Below are positions 18,401 to 28,430 of a stretch of DNA of 64,000 nt, in pieces. The translations under genes and the position numbers were made by a program. The stretch is taken from positions 1,302,001 to 1,366,000 of the forward strand of contig VRMN01000003.1 in assembly GCA_008690995.1 (NCBI GenBank), written 5' to 3'. Under the pieces are notes generated by a model. That model had not been told where the DNA came from, ran no database searches, and worked only from the letters and a program-made list of their open reading frames with translations. Origin of the DNA: Porphyridium purpureum (taxonomy: Eukaryota; Rhodophyta; Bangiophyceae; Porphyridiales; Porphyridiaceae). How positions within the stretch are numbered: position 1 is the first letter of the stretch; each line of letters starts with the position of its first letter.

Positions 18401-19548
18401 TCGCCGAGTCTGACCACAGCATCCGACATCGCCGCGAAACACATAGATCTGAGCTAGTCGCTCTTCGAGTCACAGAGAGAGAGAGAGAGAGAAAGAGTGT
18501 GTGTGTGTGTGCGGGTGTGCGTGTGTGTTGCACCGACTCTCCGCTATCTGGCATTCCACAACTGCGCGATTCCAGCGAGCCGCATTTTCGCTTGTCCGAG
18601 CGGGACCCCTTCTGCAGCAAAACGGACATTCACGAACGCACCACCATCGAGCGTCTTCTTGATTTTGTCAACAAGAACACGCGTTTGTGATTTCCAACAC
18701 CCGCTCGCCATCGAATCACTGCGAGAAACCCTAGCGCGCGCGCTTTTTGTGGTGCGACGCGCCGAAATCGGGGCGCGGTAGTGTACAGTCCGCGCTGTTC
18801 TGTTTCTCCTGCTTTTACAAAAAAGACGCGTGGTTTGCAGGGCGCGAGTTTTCGGTCTAGTACGTCCGTGCGTGTGGGTCGGGGCGAAAAGAACAAGGGC
18901 GAACGCGCGAGCGCGACGTGGGGAGGGAACGCAGCGCGCGACAAGGGCCTGGCCGATCCGCGCCCCGCAAGGAGCAAGGGAAACAAGAGGTACTGGTCGG
19001 CGGATCGTCGTGCGGACTGAAGCCCCTCTTTTCTTGGCCGCGCGGTACGCTTGGTCACACGTGGGAGACGCAGCGGGGGAAGGGCGCCGATTCGCTCGCG
19101 CCTACGAAAGGAGAACGCGCAACCCGACAACGGCCTTGCTTGAACGGTACGCGAGGCGTGGCCGCGACGGAGAGCGTGAGAGTGGCCCGGCGGATCGGGA
19201 GCGCAGACTCGCAGTCGCGCGCAGCCTCGTCGACGCGTTGCGTTTGTCCGGCAGCGGTAGGTGAGCACGGCCTAGCGGGCGTGTGCAACGGAAGAGGCAT
19301 AGACAGACCGTCGCGCGACCGAATTGAGAGTGCGGACCCTGCGCCTAAGAGGTAGTGTGTTTACCCGGACGCGTCTATACGTTAGGCAGGTTGCGGGCCT
19401 GCGCTCTTCTTGAACTGTCGGGTGTTTTCGGCATACGGGGCGTGCTCTTTGTGCCGTCGTACCGCGCACACGAGGCAGCGCTCGACAAAATCAATTCTTA
19501 GCGAGCTTGGACACGAGGTTCTCAGCGGGCTGCGGAAAGCACACAACA
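18401..19548. other. Intergenic region and probable XPO1 promoter/5' UTR
   Basis: 1.1 kb without a convincing gene. A GA run passing into a GT run (about 18474-18528) is a compound microsatellite. From about 18,800 to 19,300 the DNA is very GC- and CpG-rich and open in several frames on both strands, which is what base composition alone produces. No TATA box is obvious near 19548. Confidence 0.4.
18474..18528. repeat. Compound (GA)n/(GT)n microsatellite
   Basis: About ten GA units are followed by interrupted GT units. Confidence 0.9.
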
Positions 19549-22500
19549 ATGGAAAAATTACTGGATCCGTCCCTGTCGGACGCTGAATTTGTGATGCTGC
19601 TGAACCAAACGATTCAGGTGATGTACACGTCTTCGAGCGCAGCGGAGCGCAACATGGCACAAACTTTGCTGACGCAGGTTCAGGAGATGCCCGACGCGTG
19701 GTTGCGTGCCGACAAGGTGTTGGATGAGCCACAGTCATCACAACCAACCAAGTTTTACGCGCTGCAGTTGCTAACAGGGATGATCAGCTACCGCTGGAAA
19801 GCACTGCCACGTGCAACAGCAGAAACAGTCCGCAGCTACGTGGTGAACAAAGTGATCGCGCTGTCTTCCACACAGGAAGGTCTTCTGAGCGAGAGAGTTT
19901 ACCTGAACAAGCTAAATCTCGTACTTGTAAGCATTGTGAAGCAAGAGTGGCCAGCGCACTGGAGATCTTTCATACAAGAGATTGTTGGTGCAAGCAAAAC
20001 AAATCCTTATCTGTGCGAGAACAACATGGTGATTCTTGCACTGCTATCTGAAGAAGTGTTTGAGTTTTCGCACGGCCAGATGAAGCAAGATCGCATCGTT
20101 GAGCTTAAGAATCAGTTCAACGATGAGTTTGCAATGGTGTTTCAGCTGTGTCAGTGGGTATTCAAACAAGCAGACACGCTCATCAGTACGCACAAGTCTT
20201 TAGTGTGCCAGTCGCTCCAAACGCTGGAAAAGTTTCTCATGTGGATTCCGCTTGGGTACATCTACGAAACGGATTTAATCGAGGACTTGATCAAATTCTT
20301 TGGCGTGCCTTACCTTCGCAACGCTTCGTTGCGGTGTATGGTCGAAATCGGCTCGCTCAACGTGACGACTATGTACGCCGTTCAAATCAAGACGCTGCTT
20401 GTGAATTTTATGAAAACCTTGGTGAGCTTCGTGCCACCCACGCACGACTTCCATAACGTGTACGAGACTTCGGACGAGGAGGCCCAGAACTTTATCATGG
20501 ACCTTGCGTTGTTTTTCACCGGATTCTTCAAGGCGCACTTGTCACTTTTGGACAACGATGAAAACAGCGACGTTCAGACAGCGATCCGTATTGCGCACGA
20601 GTTTTTGGCCAACCTGTCCACAGTGCCGGACATCGAAGTGTTCAAAACATGCCTCGAGTGGTGGCACCGCCTGGCCAGTGATTTGTATTCGAACGAGTGT
20701 CACCCTTCGGTGGCGCTGCTCCGTAGCCCGCTCATGCTGGGTGGGAGCCAGGGCATACATAATCACATCTTGGATGGAACTAACACCAATAACAATACCG
20801 GCGACGGATCGTCTGCGATGGAGGGCCAGGCGCGCTCGGGGCCATCGAGAAGAATGTTTTACGCGCCCATTCTCAGCGCGGTGCGGCGCGTCATGATATC
20901 GCGCATGGCTAAGCCTGAAGAGGTACTCATTGTGGAAGATGAAAACGGCGAGATCGTAAGGGAGACCACAAAGGACACAGACGCGATTGCGCTCTACAAG
21001 ACGATGCGCGAGACGCTCGTATTCCTTACACATCTTGACACTGATGACACAGAGCACATCATGCTGGAGCGCATGACGAAACAGATTGATGGTACAGAGT
21101 GGTCGTGGCACAATCTGAATACACTTTGCTGGGCGATTGGTAGCATCTCGGGCGCCATGGGCGAAGAAGAGGAGAAAAAGTTCTTGGTGACGGTGATTAA
21201 GGACTTGCTCCACCTTTGCGAGCAAAAGCGCGGGAAAGACAACAAGGCCGTTGTGGCCTCCAACATCATGTATGTTGTGGGCCAATACCCGCGTTTTCTT
21301 CGCGCCCACTGGAAGTTTCTCAAGACTGTCGTCAACAAGAATTTCGAGTTTATGCACGAGACGCACCCGGGCGTGCAGGACATGGCGTGCGACACCTTTC
21401 TCAAAATTGCGCAAAAGTGTCGTCGTAAATTTGTGACCACGCAGATTGGCGAGACACGGCCCTTCATCAACGAAATGCTTGATAATGTGTCCGAGATCAT
21501 TGCCGAGCTGGAGCCGCACCAGATCCAGTCGTTCTACGAGAGCTGTGGTTGCATCATCGCGTCGCACTCAAACTCTCAAGAGCGCGACGGCTTGATCGTC
21601 AAGCTCTTTGAACTGCCCAATCAAAGTTGGCAGCAGATCATCTATGCTGCATCGTCTAGCGGTAACGACGTGCTCAAGCAGCGTGACACCATGAAAAAGA
21701 TTGTGAACATTCTGCGCACCAATGCGCGAGTCGCGGGGAGTTTGGGCCCACCGTACTATGTGCAGCTCAAGTTCATTTTTGTGGACATGCTGAAAATGTA
21801 CAGCTTGTACTCGGAAATGATCTCGCTAGCGGTGCAATCTCAAGGTGTATTTGCGACGCGCACGTCCGATGCAAGAAATATGCGTTCAGTGAAGAAGGAG
21901 TGTTTGAGGGTAATCGAGGCCTTTCTGTCGACCCTAGAGCACAAGGACAAGGACCTTGTGCTCCGAGATGTGGTCGACCCGATGCTAGAACCGATTCTCG
22001 GGAACTACTACAACTCGATCGCCGAGGCGCGGGACGCCGAAGTGCTGTCGCTTTTCTCGGAAATCGTGTCGTCGATGAAGGGATTAGACGATGCCCGCAT
22101 TCGTATGATTTTCAAGAGCCTTATGAGTTGCACCTTGGACATGATTCGGAATAATTTTGAGGACTTTCCGGACGCTAGGCTCAACTTTTTCAAGCTGTTG
22201 GCGTCGATCAATCGCTACTCGTTTCCGTCGCTCTTTCGACTAGACGAAAACCCGGCCGCTGCGGAGGCAGAGTTTCGCGTCGTGGTGGACGCAATTGTGT
22301 GGGCGTTCCGCCACACCGAGCGCAATGTCGCAGAGACTGGCCTCACCATCTTGCTGGAGCACATACAGAATATCGCGAATTCTGAGTACGTCGGGTACTG
22401 GTTCCAGCGTTACTTTCGCATGATTCTGAATGAGATTTTGTCCGTTCTGACCGACACATTGCATAAGCCCGGCTTCAAGTTGCAGTCGCTCATTTTGATG

Positions 22501-22914
22501 CACTTGCTTGGTATTGTGACCTCAGGTGTTCTCAAAGAGCCCATCTGGAATCAGGATAATTCACAGGACAATGCGCTCGCAACGTCGAACGGCACGCAGC
22601 CGCCAAGCAATCCCCTGTTTGTGCGTAACCACCTGATGCAGACTCTGAGTTCAGCGTTCCCGAACATGAACGAGGCTCAAGTGCTAGAGACGCTCCGTGG
22701 CATGATTGAATGCAACGAAGAGAAGGCATTCAAGGGCCACTTGAGAGATTTTCTTGTGCAGACCAAGGAGTTCTCTGCAGGTGACAATACCGATCTGTAC
22801 GATGAAGAGCGTCAATTGCAACAAATTGAGCAGCAGAAACAGGAAGCCGAAAGGTTGGCCCGAACACCTGGGTTGGTAGCGCCGAACGCCATGCCGGATG
22901 ACGGTATGAGCTAA
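19549..22914 (+). CDS. XPO1: Exportin-1 (CRM1), nuclear export receptor
   Basis: Exportin-1 carries leucine-rich nuclear export signal cargo out of the nucleus together with RanGTP. The 1,121-residue frame is slightly longer than animal and yeast CRM1 (about 1,070-1,085). The N-terminal importin-beta-like part is at about residues 40-110, followed by the XPO1/importin-beta-like repeats and the CRM1 C-terminal domain (about 750-1,090). The near-invariant NES-groove block is present: DLLHLCEQKRGKDNK, then YVVGQYPRFLRAHWKFLKTV and ETHPGVQDMACDTFLKIAQK. Cys557 in LCEQKRGK corresponds to the cysteine (528 in human) modified by leptomycin B. The ATG at 19549 is chosen because MEKLLDPSLSDAEF matches the family start; an in-frame non-ATG extension upstream is not needed. 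The gene has no introns. Confidence 0.97.
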   Translation: MEKLLDPSLSDAEFVMLLNQTIQVMYTSSSAAERNMAQTLLTQVQEMPDAWLRADKVLDEPQSSQPTKFYALQLLTGMISYRWKALPRATAETVRSYVVNKVIALSSTQEGLLSERVYLNKLNLVLVSIVKQEWPAHWRSFIQEIVGASKTNPYLCENNMVILALLSEEVFEFSHGQMKQDRIVELKNQFNDEFAMVFQLCQWVFKQADTLISTHKSLVCQSLQTLEKFLMWIPLGYIYETDLIEDLIKFFGVPYLRNASLRCMVEIGSLNVTTMYAVQIKTLLVNFMKTLVSFVPPTHDFHNVYETSDEEAQNFIMDLALFFTGFFKAHLSLLDNDENSDVQTAIRIAHEFLANLSTVPDIEVFKTCLEWWHRLASDLYSNECHPSVALLRSPLMLGGSQGIHNHILDGTNTNNNTGDGSSAMEGQARSGPSRRMFYAPILSAVRRVMISRMAKPEEVLIVEDENGEIVRETTKDTDAIALYKTMRETLVFLTHLDTDDTEHIMLERMTKQIDGTEWSWHNLNTLCWAIGSISGAMGEEEEKKFLVTVIKDLLHLCEQKRGKDNKAVVASNIMYVVGQYPRFLRAHWKFLKTVVNKNFEFMHETHPGVQDMACDTFLKIAQKCRRKFVTTQIGETRPFINEMLDNVSEIIAELEPHQIQSFYESCGCIIASHSNSQERDGLIVKLFELPNQSWQQIIYAASSSGNDVLKQRDTMKKIVNILRTNARVAGSLGPPYYVQLKFIFVDMLKMYSLYSEMISLAVQSQGVFATRTSDARNMRSVKKECLRVIEAFLSTLEHKDKDLVLRDVVDPMLEPILGNYYNSIAEARDAEVLSLFSEIVSSMKGLDDARIRMIFKSLMSCTLDMIRNNFEDFPDARLNFFKLLASINRYSFPSLFRLDENPAAAEAEFRVVVDAIVWAFRHTERNVAETGLTILLEHIQNIANSEYVGYWFQRYFRMILNEILSVLTDTLHKPGFKLQSLILMHLLGIVTSGVLKEPIWNQDNSQDNALATSNGTQPPSNPLFVRNHLMQTLSSAFPNMNEAQVLETLRGMIECNEEKAFKGHLRDFLVQTKEFSAGDNTDLYDEERQLQQIEQQKQEAERLARTPGLVAPNAMPDDGMS

Positions 22915-22967
22915 AATGAGCCTGAAGCGTATTTCGTAGAGTAGAAGAAAGAGGGAAAGGTGTGTGT

Positions 22968-24263
22968 ATGGGTGCGGTTTCATGTCTTTTTATCTTCTCC
23001 ATTGCCCGGTTGCCGTCCTTTATGGGTTGTTTTGATCCTTTTCGCCTAGGGCATTTCCGTAGTCGAGCACTTGCTCTCTTCGGTGCAGATAGTAGGTCGA
23101 CACTGAGATCGCCGGTCATACCTGAACCGTCGATGTCGACAGGAAGCGGTATGCCGCCTCCGACATTTGTACCACAAATTGCCCGGCAGTTCTCACAGAA
23201 GAGGCGCACCGTTAAGGCGGCAGTTTGTCCGGTGCGCATGGCCACGCCAAATGCCCGCAAGACCGTCGTGGCCAATCGGTTACGAGATGTGTTTCTTGAC
23301 CCCAAGTCGGGCTCCGCGAGGTACGAAACGGTTTTTTTGGATCAGTTTGGCGTCGTGCATGATGGCCAAACGCCATACCCGAGCGCAGTTCAATGCATAG
23401 GCACGCTGGCGACGGAATACGGGGTGCGAATCGTGGTGCTTTCAAATAGTTCGCGACGGGCGACGCACGCGATCGAGAAGCTGCGCGATTCGTTTGGAGT
23501 CCACCCAGACTGGATTTTCGGGGTTGTGACTTCCGGCGAGGTTGCACACTGCCTACTTGAGGGCCGAGGCAAGCGCGCGAAGGACATGCTTGGTCTGGAG
23601 CTCGGCGCACGCGTGCTGCACACTAATTGGAGCGAGCGTGGTCGAATCCAGCTCAATGAAGCATTTGAACCTGTAGGAACCGACACAGATCGAACCGATT
23701 TCGTTCTTACGCATGGCGTTGAGGGGGTTTCGGTGAGAGAGGCAGATGCAGACGCCGTCCTTCGTATGGCATTTCCTGAAATGCTCGCGCTCATGCGAAA
23801 TGCTGCCAAGAATGACAGGCCACTGTTGTGTGCAAATCCTGATATGGTCACTGTTGACGGCGGACAACTGAGAGACATGCCGGGTAAGCTGGCTGCCGAG
23901 TATGAGCGTCATGGAGGCCCGGTGTACCGTTTGGGCAAACCGGAAGCAATTGCTTATCAGTTCGCATGCCAGATGCTGACGGAAAGCACTGGCGAGGTAA
24001 TTGATCGCAGTAGTATTCTAGCCATCGGAGACTCAATGCAGCATGACATCGCCGGGGCGTGCGCATTTGGCATTGACTCGTGCTACATTGCTGGTGGTAT
24101 TAACGCGGAAGCGTTTGGCTTGAAAGCCGACCCTTCGATACCAAGCACAGAATGGGGCATTCCGGATGTATCTGTCGCTGAGACAGTTGCAGAGATTGCG
24201 CGGATTGAAACCACGAGCAGTTGCTCACCCACGTACTCTATCCCCTTCTTTCGATGGGATTAA
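22968..24263 (+). CDS. HAD-superfamily hydrolase, class IIA (TIGR01459-like)
   Basis: The protein has the class IIA HAD layout: motif I FLDQFGVVHDG (Asp at residue 125), motif II VVLSNSSRRAT, a cap region, a conserved lysine in YRLGKPEAIAYQF, and motif IV ILAIGDSMQHDIAGACAFGID. This class hydrolyses small phosphoesters, but the substrate is unknown. Motif I reads DQF rather than DxD, so the second, general-acid aspartate is replaced. The related TIGR01459 group also departs from DxD here. The start is uncertain. ATG 22968 gives a 431-residue protein with a long N-terminus that could be a transit peptide. ATG 23133 (MSTGSGMPPP) would leave 218 bp after the XPO1 stop and may be the real start. 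Confidence 0.85.
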   Translation: MGAVSCLFIFSIARLPSFMGCFDPFRLGHFRSRALALFGADSRSTLRSPVIPEPSMSTGSGMPPPTFVPQIARQFSQKRRTVKAAVCPVRMATPNARKTVVANRLRDVFLDPKSGSARYETVFLDQFGVVHDGQTPYPSAVQCIGTLATEYGVRIVVLSNSSRRATHAIEKLRDSFGVHPDWIFGVVTSGEVAHCLLEGRGKRAKDMLGLELGARVLHTNWSERGRIQLNEAFEPVGTDTDRTDFVLTHGVEGVSVREADADAVLRMAFPEMLALMRNAAKNDRPLLCANPDMVTVDGGQLRDMPGKLAAEYERHGGPVYRLGKPEAIAYQFACQMLTESTGEVIDRSSILAIGDSMQHDIAGACAFGIDSCYIAGGINAEAFGLKADPSIPSTEWGIPDVSVAETVAEIARIETTSSCSPTYSIPFFRWD

Positions 24264-24514
24264 ACACTTTAACACACGCAAAGAGGGCTAGTGTATTTTC
24301 TGCGCAATTATGTCAAACATTACTGCGCTCCGTTTTCTTTGGTAATGAAGAGAAGACTTCGATCCTGTCTGACATCGTGTCTAAGACCCATACGCAATCG
24401 CTCGCGCTCAGCTTGGTCTCATTAACGTACCATTTTCACGGCATTTATGATAAACATTATCCTACGGAGCGGATAAAGAGAAGGACGAGAGTATTAATGA
24501 AGGATCAACGTCAA

Positions 24515-26464
24515 TCAGAGATACAAGCGTCTCGCCTTCCGCGCAGATCGGCGTAGGCTGGTGTTGAGCAAACGAGATGCCCCGCCTTTGTCACGCTCCC
24601 GGCTGAGATGCTTTCGTTCCTCTTGAACCTGATCCCCATCCCAATTAGTCTCGACCTCGTGCGAGCCCTTTACGCAATTCTTCTCAGCATTCGTCGCATG
24701 ATCTGGATTCGAAAAGGGAATCAAGAAGGAATGCAGTGCAAGCCGCTTTTGCTTTGCGCTCGCCTTTTCGTCTCCGAAGTAAGTACGCTTCCTTGCGAGC
24801 AGGGCACTCTGGCGCTGTCCTACTGGCGCGGCAGGCTCCGTGGACTGTCCTGAGACATATGGGTCGTCCTGAAAGAAATCCCACAGACCCTTGGCGGCCT
24901 CTTTCTCGTCATCCTGTCTTTGCCATGAGCATGAGCCATCTTCTTGTCCACTGCAGTTGGCGTCTGCGGCGTTCGCTGCGGTCGTACCACTCTCGGCTTC
25001 TGCGTGTGGTTGGGATGCGCATGCACCTCCCCGCACTTGATTGAGGTCTGATTTTCCATCGCGATGCCACGCGCCTCGCGCCATTTGCTGCTCTCTTCCT
25101 GCAGGTGCAATGCAAGGAGCAGTTTTGTCACCACGAACCACTGAGCGAAAGGGCTTACTTGAGCCAAACTCGCAGGCTTTCATTGTCGCGCAAGCGGTAT
25201 CGTCAACATTCTGCTTTTGGATTGCGTTTTTGACAGTATTCTCATCTGAACTTTTAGCAGCCAAATGAGCTGTCATGACTGCGCTGATCGGGCTTTGGGC
25301 GCGGTCTGACGCTTGTCCCGGTACCTTCTCTCCGCATTGAGAATGCAAACACTTCACCTTGTCCTGCTCGCCCCGGGCAAGAGGTGCGTCAACAGCAACA
25401 GACAGGCTCTGTGTCGGCTCGTCCTTCTTGTCAGTGTTTTCCAGCAAATATGCACATGTCATAGTTGCTGTGTCGACAAAAACCCGATCTGAAGGCTCTG
25501 CAGAGTTCTCGTGCTCGGGTAGTCGCGACTGCAATTGTTCGATCGCTTGCATCACCGATTGTAAATTGTCTTTCAATTCCGAATAATGCGCTCGAATAGA
25601 TCCCTGTAAATGCATTGGCAGCGTATAATGTCGTGTGGTTAGCCATCTTTCCCTTGCTCCTCGTCAGCCCTCTCGCCGGAGCGGAAAGCAAATTCCGACC
25701 AGGCAGCAAGAGAATCCTAAAACAGATTTGACGTACCACTTCAATAAGAATCCTTGAGCAGGCCGAGTCAAAGCTGGACGTCAACTTGCTCTGCACTTCA
25801 GCAAGGAAGTCCTTCTGCGATTCCACGGCGCTCTGTGTGCCGAGCATGCGTTCCGACACTGCCATGACCTCTCTCTGGACGGCCGCGCACATTTGATTGA
25901 GCTGGTGCTCCTTAGTCGAAGCCAGCGCGCTGTCGAGGACCCGCGCGCGCAGTTCGCTCGTGAGTGCTTGTTGTGTCTCGGGATGCAACTGCGAGTTCGT
26001 GCTTGCAATACCACCGGCATGAGTCAGGCCGTTCGCAAGCATGCTAGGAGTAAATGAAGGCCTGAGCTGCGATGACGATGGCACATCCCCTAAGACTGCT
26101 GCGTAACGCGCTGCGTTCTCCTGTCTTCGCGAGTCGGCCTGTGAAACCTGTTCAAACTCGCACGGTAAAAGTTCTGAGAGTCAGTACCACGAGCTCGGCG
26201 CACCCCGCTGTGAAACAGATATGCTCATCCCACTAAATTGGCGCAGTGAATGTTCCTGAAGCGTACCTGTGCCGGAATTGAGGCTGTCTGCTTGATGCAG
26301 CCGTGCACAGTAAGTTGCGATCGATAGTCGGAAGCATGACTGATCACACTCGCCCCGAGCTGTGTCTGTCCATATTGCGAGTCACTTTGCATGTGCGACT
26401 GCGGCTGTGATGTCCCATACCGCGGAACTCGCACCAGCGGCAGCGACACACGACTGGCCCTCAT
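24515..26464 (-). CDS. Coiled-coil protein of unknown function, three exons
   Basis: Coding exons are 26267-26464, 25737-26138 and 24515-25603 (562 residues in total). Both introns (26139-26266 and 25604-25736) are phase 0, begin GTACG and end CAG, with CTGAC/CTAAC-like branch sequences about 40 bases from the 3' end. Exon 1 is Gln/Ser-rich (GTSQPQSHMQSDSQYGQTQ). Exon 2 and the start of exon 3 form a long helical segment (LTSELRARVLDSALASTKE to SELKDNLQSVMQAIEQLQ) that looks like a coiled coil. The rest is low-complexity and polar with basic clusters (KRTYFGDEKASAKQKRL and the C-terminal RRSARKARRLYL) suggesting a nuclear protein. I do not recognise the family. The first ATG (26464) could be preceded by another exon. 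Confidence 0.65.
25604..25736 (-). other. Spliceosomal intron 2 (133 bp)
   Basis: The donor GTG|GTACGT and acceptor ATTTACAG join two frames in phase 0. The helical heptad pattern continues across the junction. Confidence 0.75.
26139..26266 (-). other. Spliceosomal intron 1 (128 bp)
   Basis: The donor CAG|GTACGC and acceptor TTTCACAG keep the frame open. A second acceptor nine bases upstream (GAACAG, intron 26148-26266) is also in frame and would add three residues (V-S-Q). Confidence 0.65.
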
Positions 26465-27211
26465 CTTGCTCACTTGTCTCCGGTCTCCTCGTCATGCACC
26501 TCTCCTCAGGCCTCCCAGCAAGATCGGTTTATCGGTCTATACCTGGAAGAGAGCCGATCACTTACCGCCGTCGTACGCAGGAGGATGGAAAGTGTGATCG
26601 ACGATGGCCGACCCGATCCATCGTCTTTGTCGAGCGGCGGGCGCAAGCGGCTAGTGCCAAACTGCTGTACGCAGTGTCGCTCCGGTGGATCCACAGAGCG
26701 TCATCGCCGGGGGTAGAGGATCGCTCCTCGGTTCAAGTGGAATGAAGGTATGTGGAGATGAAGACTTTTCGTGTGTCGGACGTAGGACTGAGTCCGTGCT
26801 GAGACGCGCGAGGGAGTTTCGCGGGAGTTTGAAGCGGTATATGGCAAAGAGGATGGGTTCAAAAAGCTATGTGATGAAAAGCATTTTCAAAATACAGTTA
26901 TCCCTGGCTGAAAAGGTCACTCGCGAAGGATAATGAGAACCGTGTGTTGAGAAAATTATGTTTCTGAAAGATAGACCCTCCTGGCCCGACCGCCTTTTTC
27001 CCGCGATTGCCTTCTGCCAGTAGAACAGTATGACGTCAAGGGCAGCTGCTTAGGGCCCCGTCATGTGTATGGCGGGAGCGTGTGTTATAGAACTGGAGAA
27101 GACTGACTTTTAGTATGTTTGCTTCTGTGACTTTTTTGGTACTTACCTTTGCACTTTCTCGGCATGCTGATGAAGAGATGGAAAAAGCAAACTGTGACGC
27201 ATCCTGTCCCC
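26465..27211. other. Intergenic region
   Basis: About 750 bases with only short frames and no recognised gene. On the - strand a good splice-donor-like GTAAGT lies at 27141-27146, just behind the acetyltransferase stop. It could mark a 3' UTR intron, but no matching coding exon is seen. Confidence 0.3.
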
Positions 27212-27808
27212 TCAAGTCTCCTGTCTTGGCGGCTCGCGGTGCGAGGCATTGGGGCGGAGAACTTTGCAGGGGTTTCCAGCAGCAATGACGTTGTCCGGAA
27301 TCGATTTGGTGACCACAGAGCCGGCACCGATGACGACATTGCTCCCTATCGAGACACCGGGCAGTAGAATCGCGCCTCCGCCAATCCACACGTCATTTCC
27401 AATGGTGATGGGCGATCCGTCTTCATATCCTTCGCGCCGAAGACTTGCGGACAGCGGGTGACTCGCTGTATAGACCTGCACGGCTGGCCCAAGGAGAACA
27501 TTGGAGCCCACGTTGATCTGACAAACGTCTAGAAAACAGCAGTCAAAGTTGCAGTAGAAGTTATCGCCCACTGTGATGTTCTTTCCGTAATCGCAGCGAA
27601 ACGGCGGCTCGACCCACACATTTTTGCCCACATTTGCAAATAGTCGTGAGACAAGGGTCGGAATTTGCTGCTGTGCGTGTTTCGGAGCAACGGAATTCAG
27701 CTCCCACAAAATCTCTCGGCACCGCATACGCTCCGCGGCAAGTTCCGGGTCGGTGGCGATGTACAACTCGCCACGAAGCATTTTCGCCTTCATGGAATCC
27801 TCCTCCAT
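27212..27808 (-). CDS. Maltose/galactoside O-acetyltransferase-like enzyme (left-handed beta helix)
   Basis: The 198-residue protein is the size of bacterial and fungal maltose acetyltransferases, which move an acetyl group from acetyl-CoA to a sugar hydroxyl. The N-terminal Mac domain (MKAKMLRGELYIATDPELAAERMRCREILWELN) is followed by hexapeptide repeats of the left-handed beta helix (ITVGDNFYCNFDC, INVGSNVLLGPAVQ, ITIGNDVWIGGGAILLPGV, SIGSNVVIGAGSVVTKSI). His117 in YTASHP is the catalytic base of the family. The C-terminus ends shortly after the usual NPCKVLR, with a polar tail. No targeting signal is seen, so it is probably cytosolic. Two close ATGs (27808 and 27793) are possible starts. 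The family is patchy in eukaryotes, so a bacterial origin is conceivable. Confidence 0.92.
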   Translation of the reverse strand: MEEDSMKAKMLRGELYIATDPELAAERMRCREILWELNSVAPKHAQQQIPTLVSRLFANVGKNVWVEPPFRCDYGKNITVGDNFYCNFDCCFLDVCQINVGSNVLLGPAVQVYTASHPLSASLRREGYEDGSPITIGNDVWIGGGAILLPGVSIGSNVVIGAGSVVTKSIPDNVIAAGNPCKVLRPNASHREPPRQET

Positions 27809-28430
27809 TCTGCCGCTTCCTTTCTTTGCTCGGTGCAGATTGAGACTTGATAGATACCCTTGGGCCGTGCCGCATCCCCACCTTGCGAACTTGTTCCGAC
27901 CCTGTGGAATCCTACATGACGAAAAACGTCCCCTCTATCCTTCTCCACACTACTTCTGTTGCCCAATAAAAAGCCGCTGGAAAAATTAAGGAGTTTTTGG
28001 ACCTACGGGCAACGAGCTTGTGGCAATTTGCAAAATGTTTCCCTCCGGCAGGTCATTGCTGTCCCAGCAGGAAACGGGCGCATCGATGCCTGGTTAAATT
28101 GAAGGCGTGCGCAGAAGACCGCGGCCACCATCCTCAATCAAAATTGCCCTGCCACGTCCCTGCACTCATATCATTTGTCCGTAAGCTGTCGTTTAGTACA
28201 AATAGAACTATTCACAAGGCGGCGCCAGTCCAAAAAAAGACACATGAACAGATGAACACCCATTCCGCTTCCCACCCGCGGTAAAGAAAACGAAACCCCC
28301 GAATCGCACGGCACCCAAAATTACACGCACCAAGAGTACGCTACGCTGCCACCCCTCAAGCTTCGCTCACCAGTCGAGCGCTCTAGCTCGACCGAGGCAG
28401 AAGGCTGCGCGAACATGCTTACGTCGGCCA
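27809..28430. other. Intergenic region
   Basis: About 620 bases without a convincing gene. It should hold the promoter of the acetyltransferase gene (toward the left) and the 3' end of the gene at 28431-29342. Confidence 0.35.

Noticed and set aside
18630-19268. Overlapping open frames on both strands (212 and 144 codons)
   Set aside because: Very GC-rich DNA keeps several frames open at once; no domain; more likely the XPO1 upstream region.
20542-21567. Open frame of 341 codons on the - strand
   Set aside because: Exact antisense of the conserved XPO1 core, a codon-bias shadow.
23022-23133. Internal ATGs as certain starts of the HAD gene
   Set aside because: Sequence alone does not decide between 22968, 23022 and 23133; the choice is noted in the entry.
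27085-27211. Splice-donor-like GTAAGT (27141-27146, - strand) behind the acetyltransferase
   Set aside because: No acceptor leads to a coding exon that extends the protein; at most a 3' UTR intron.
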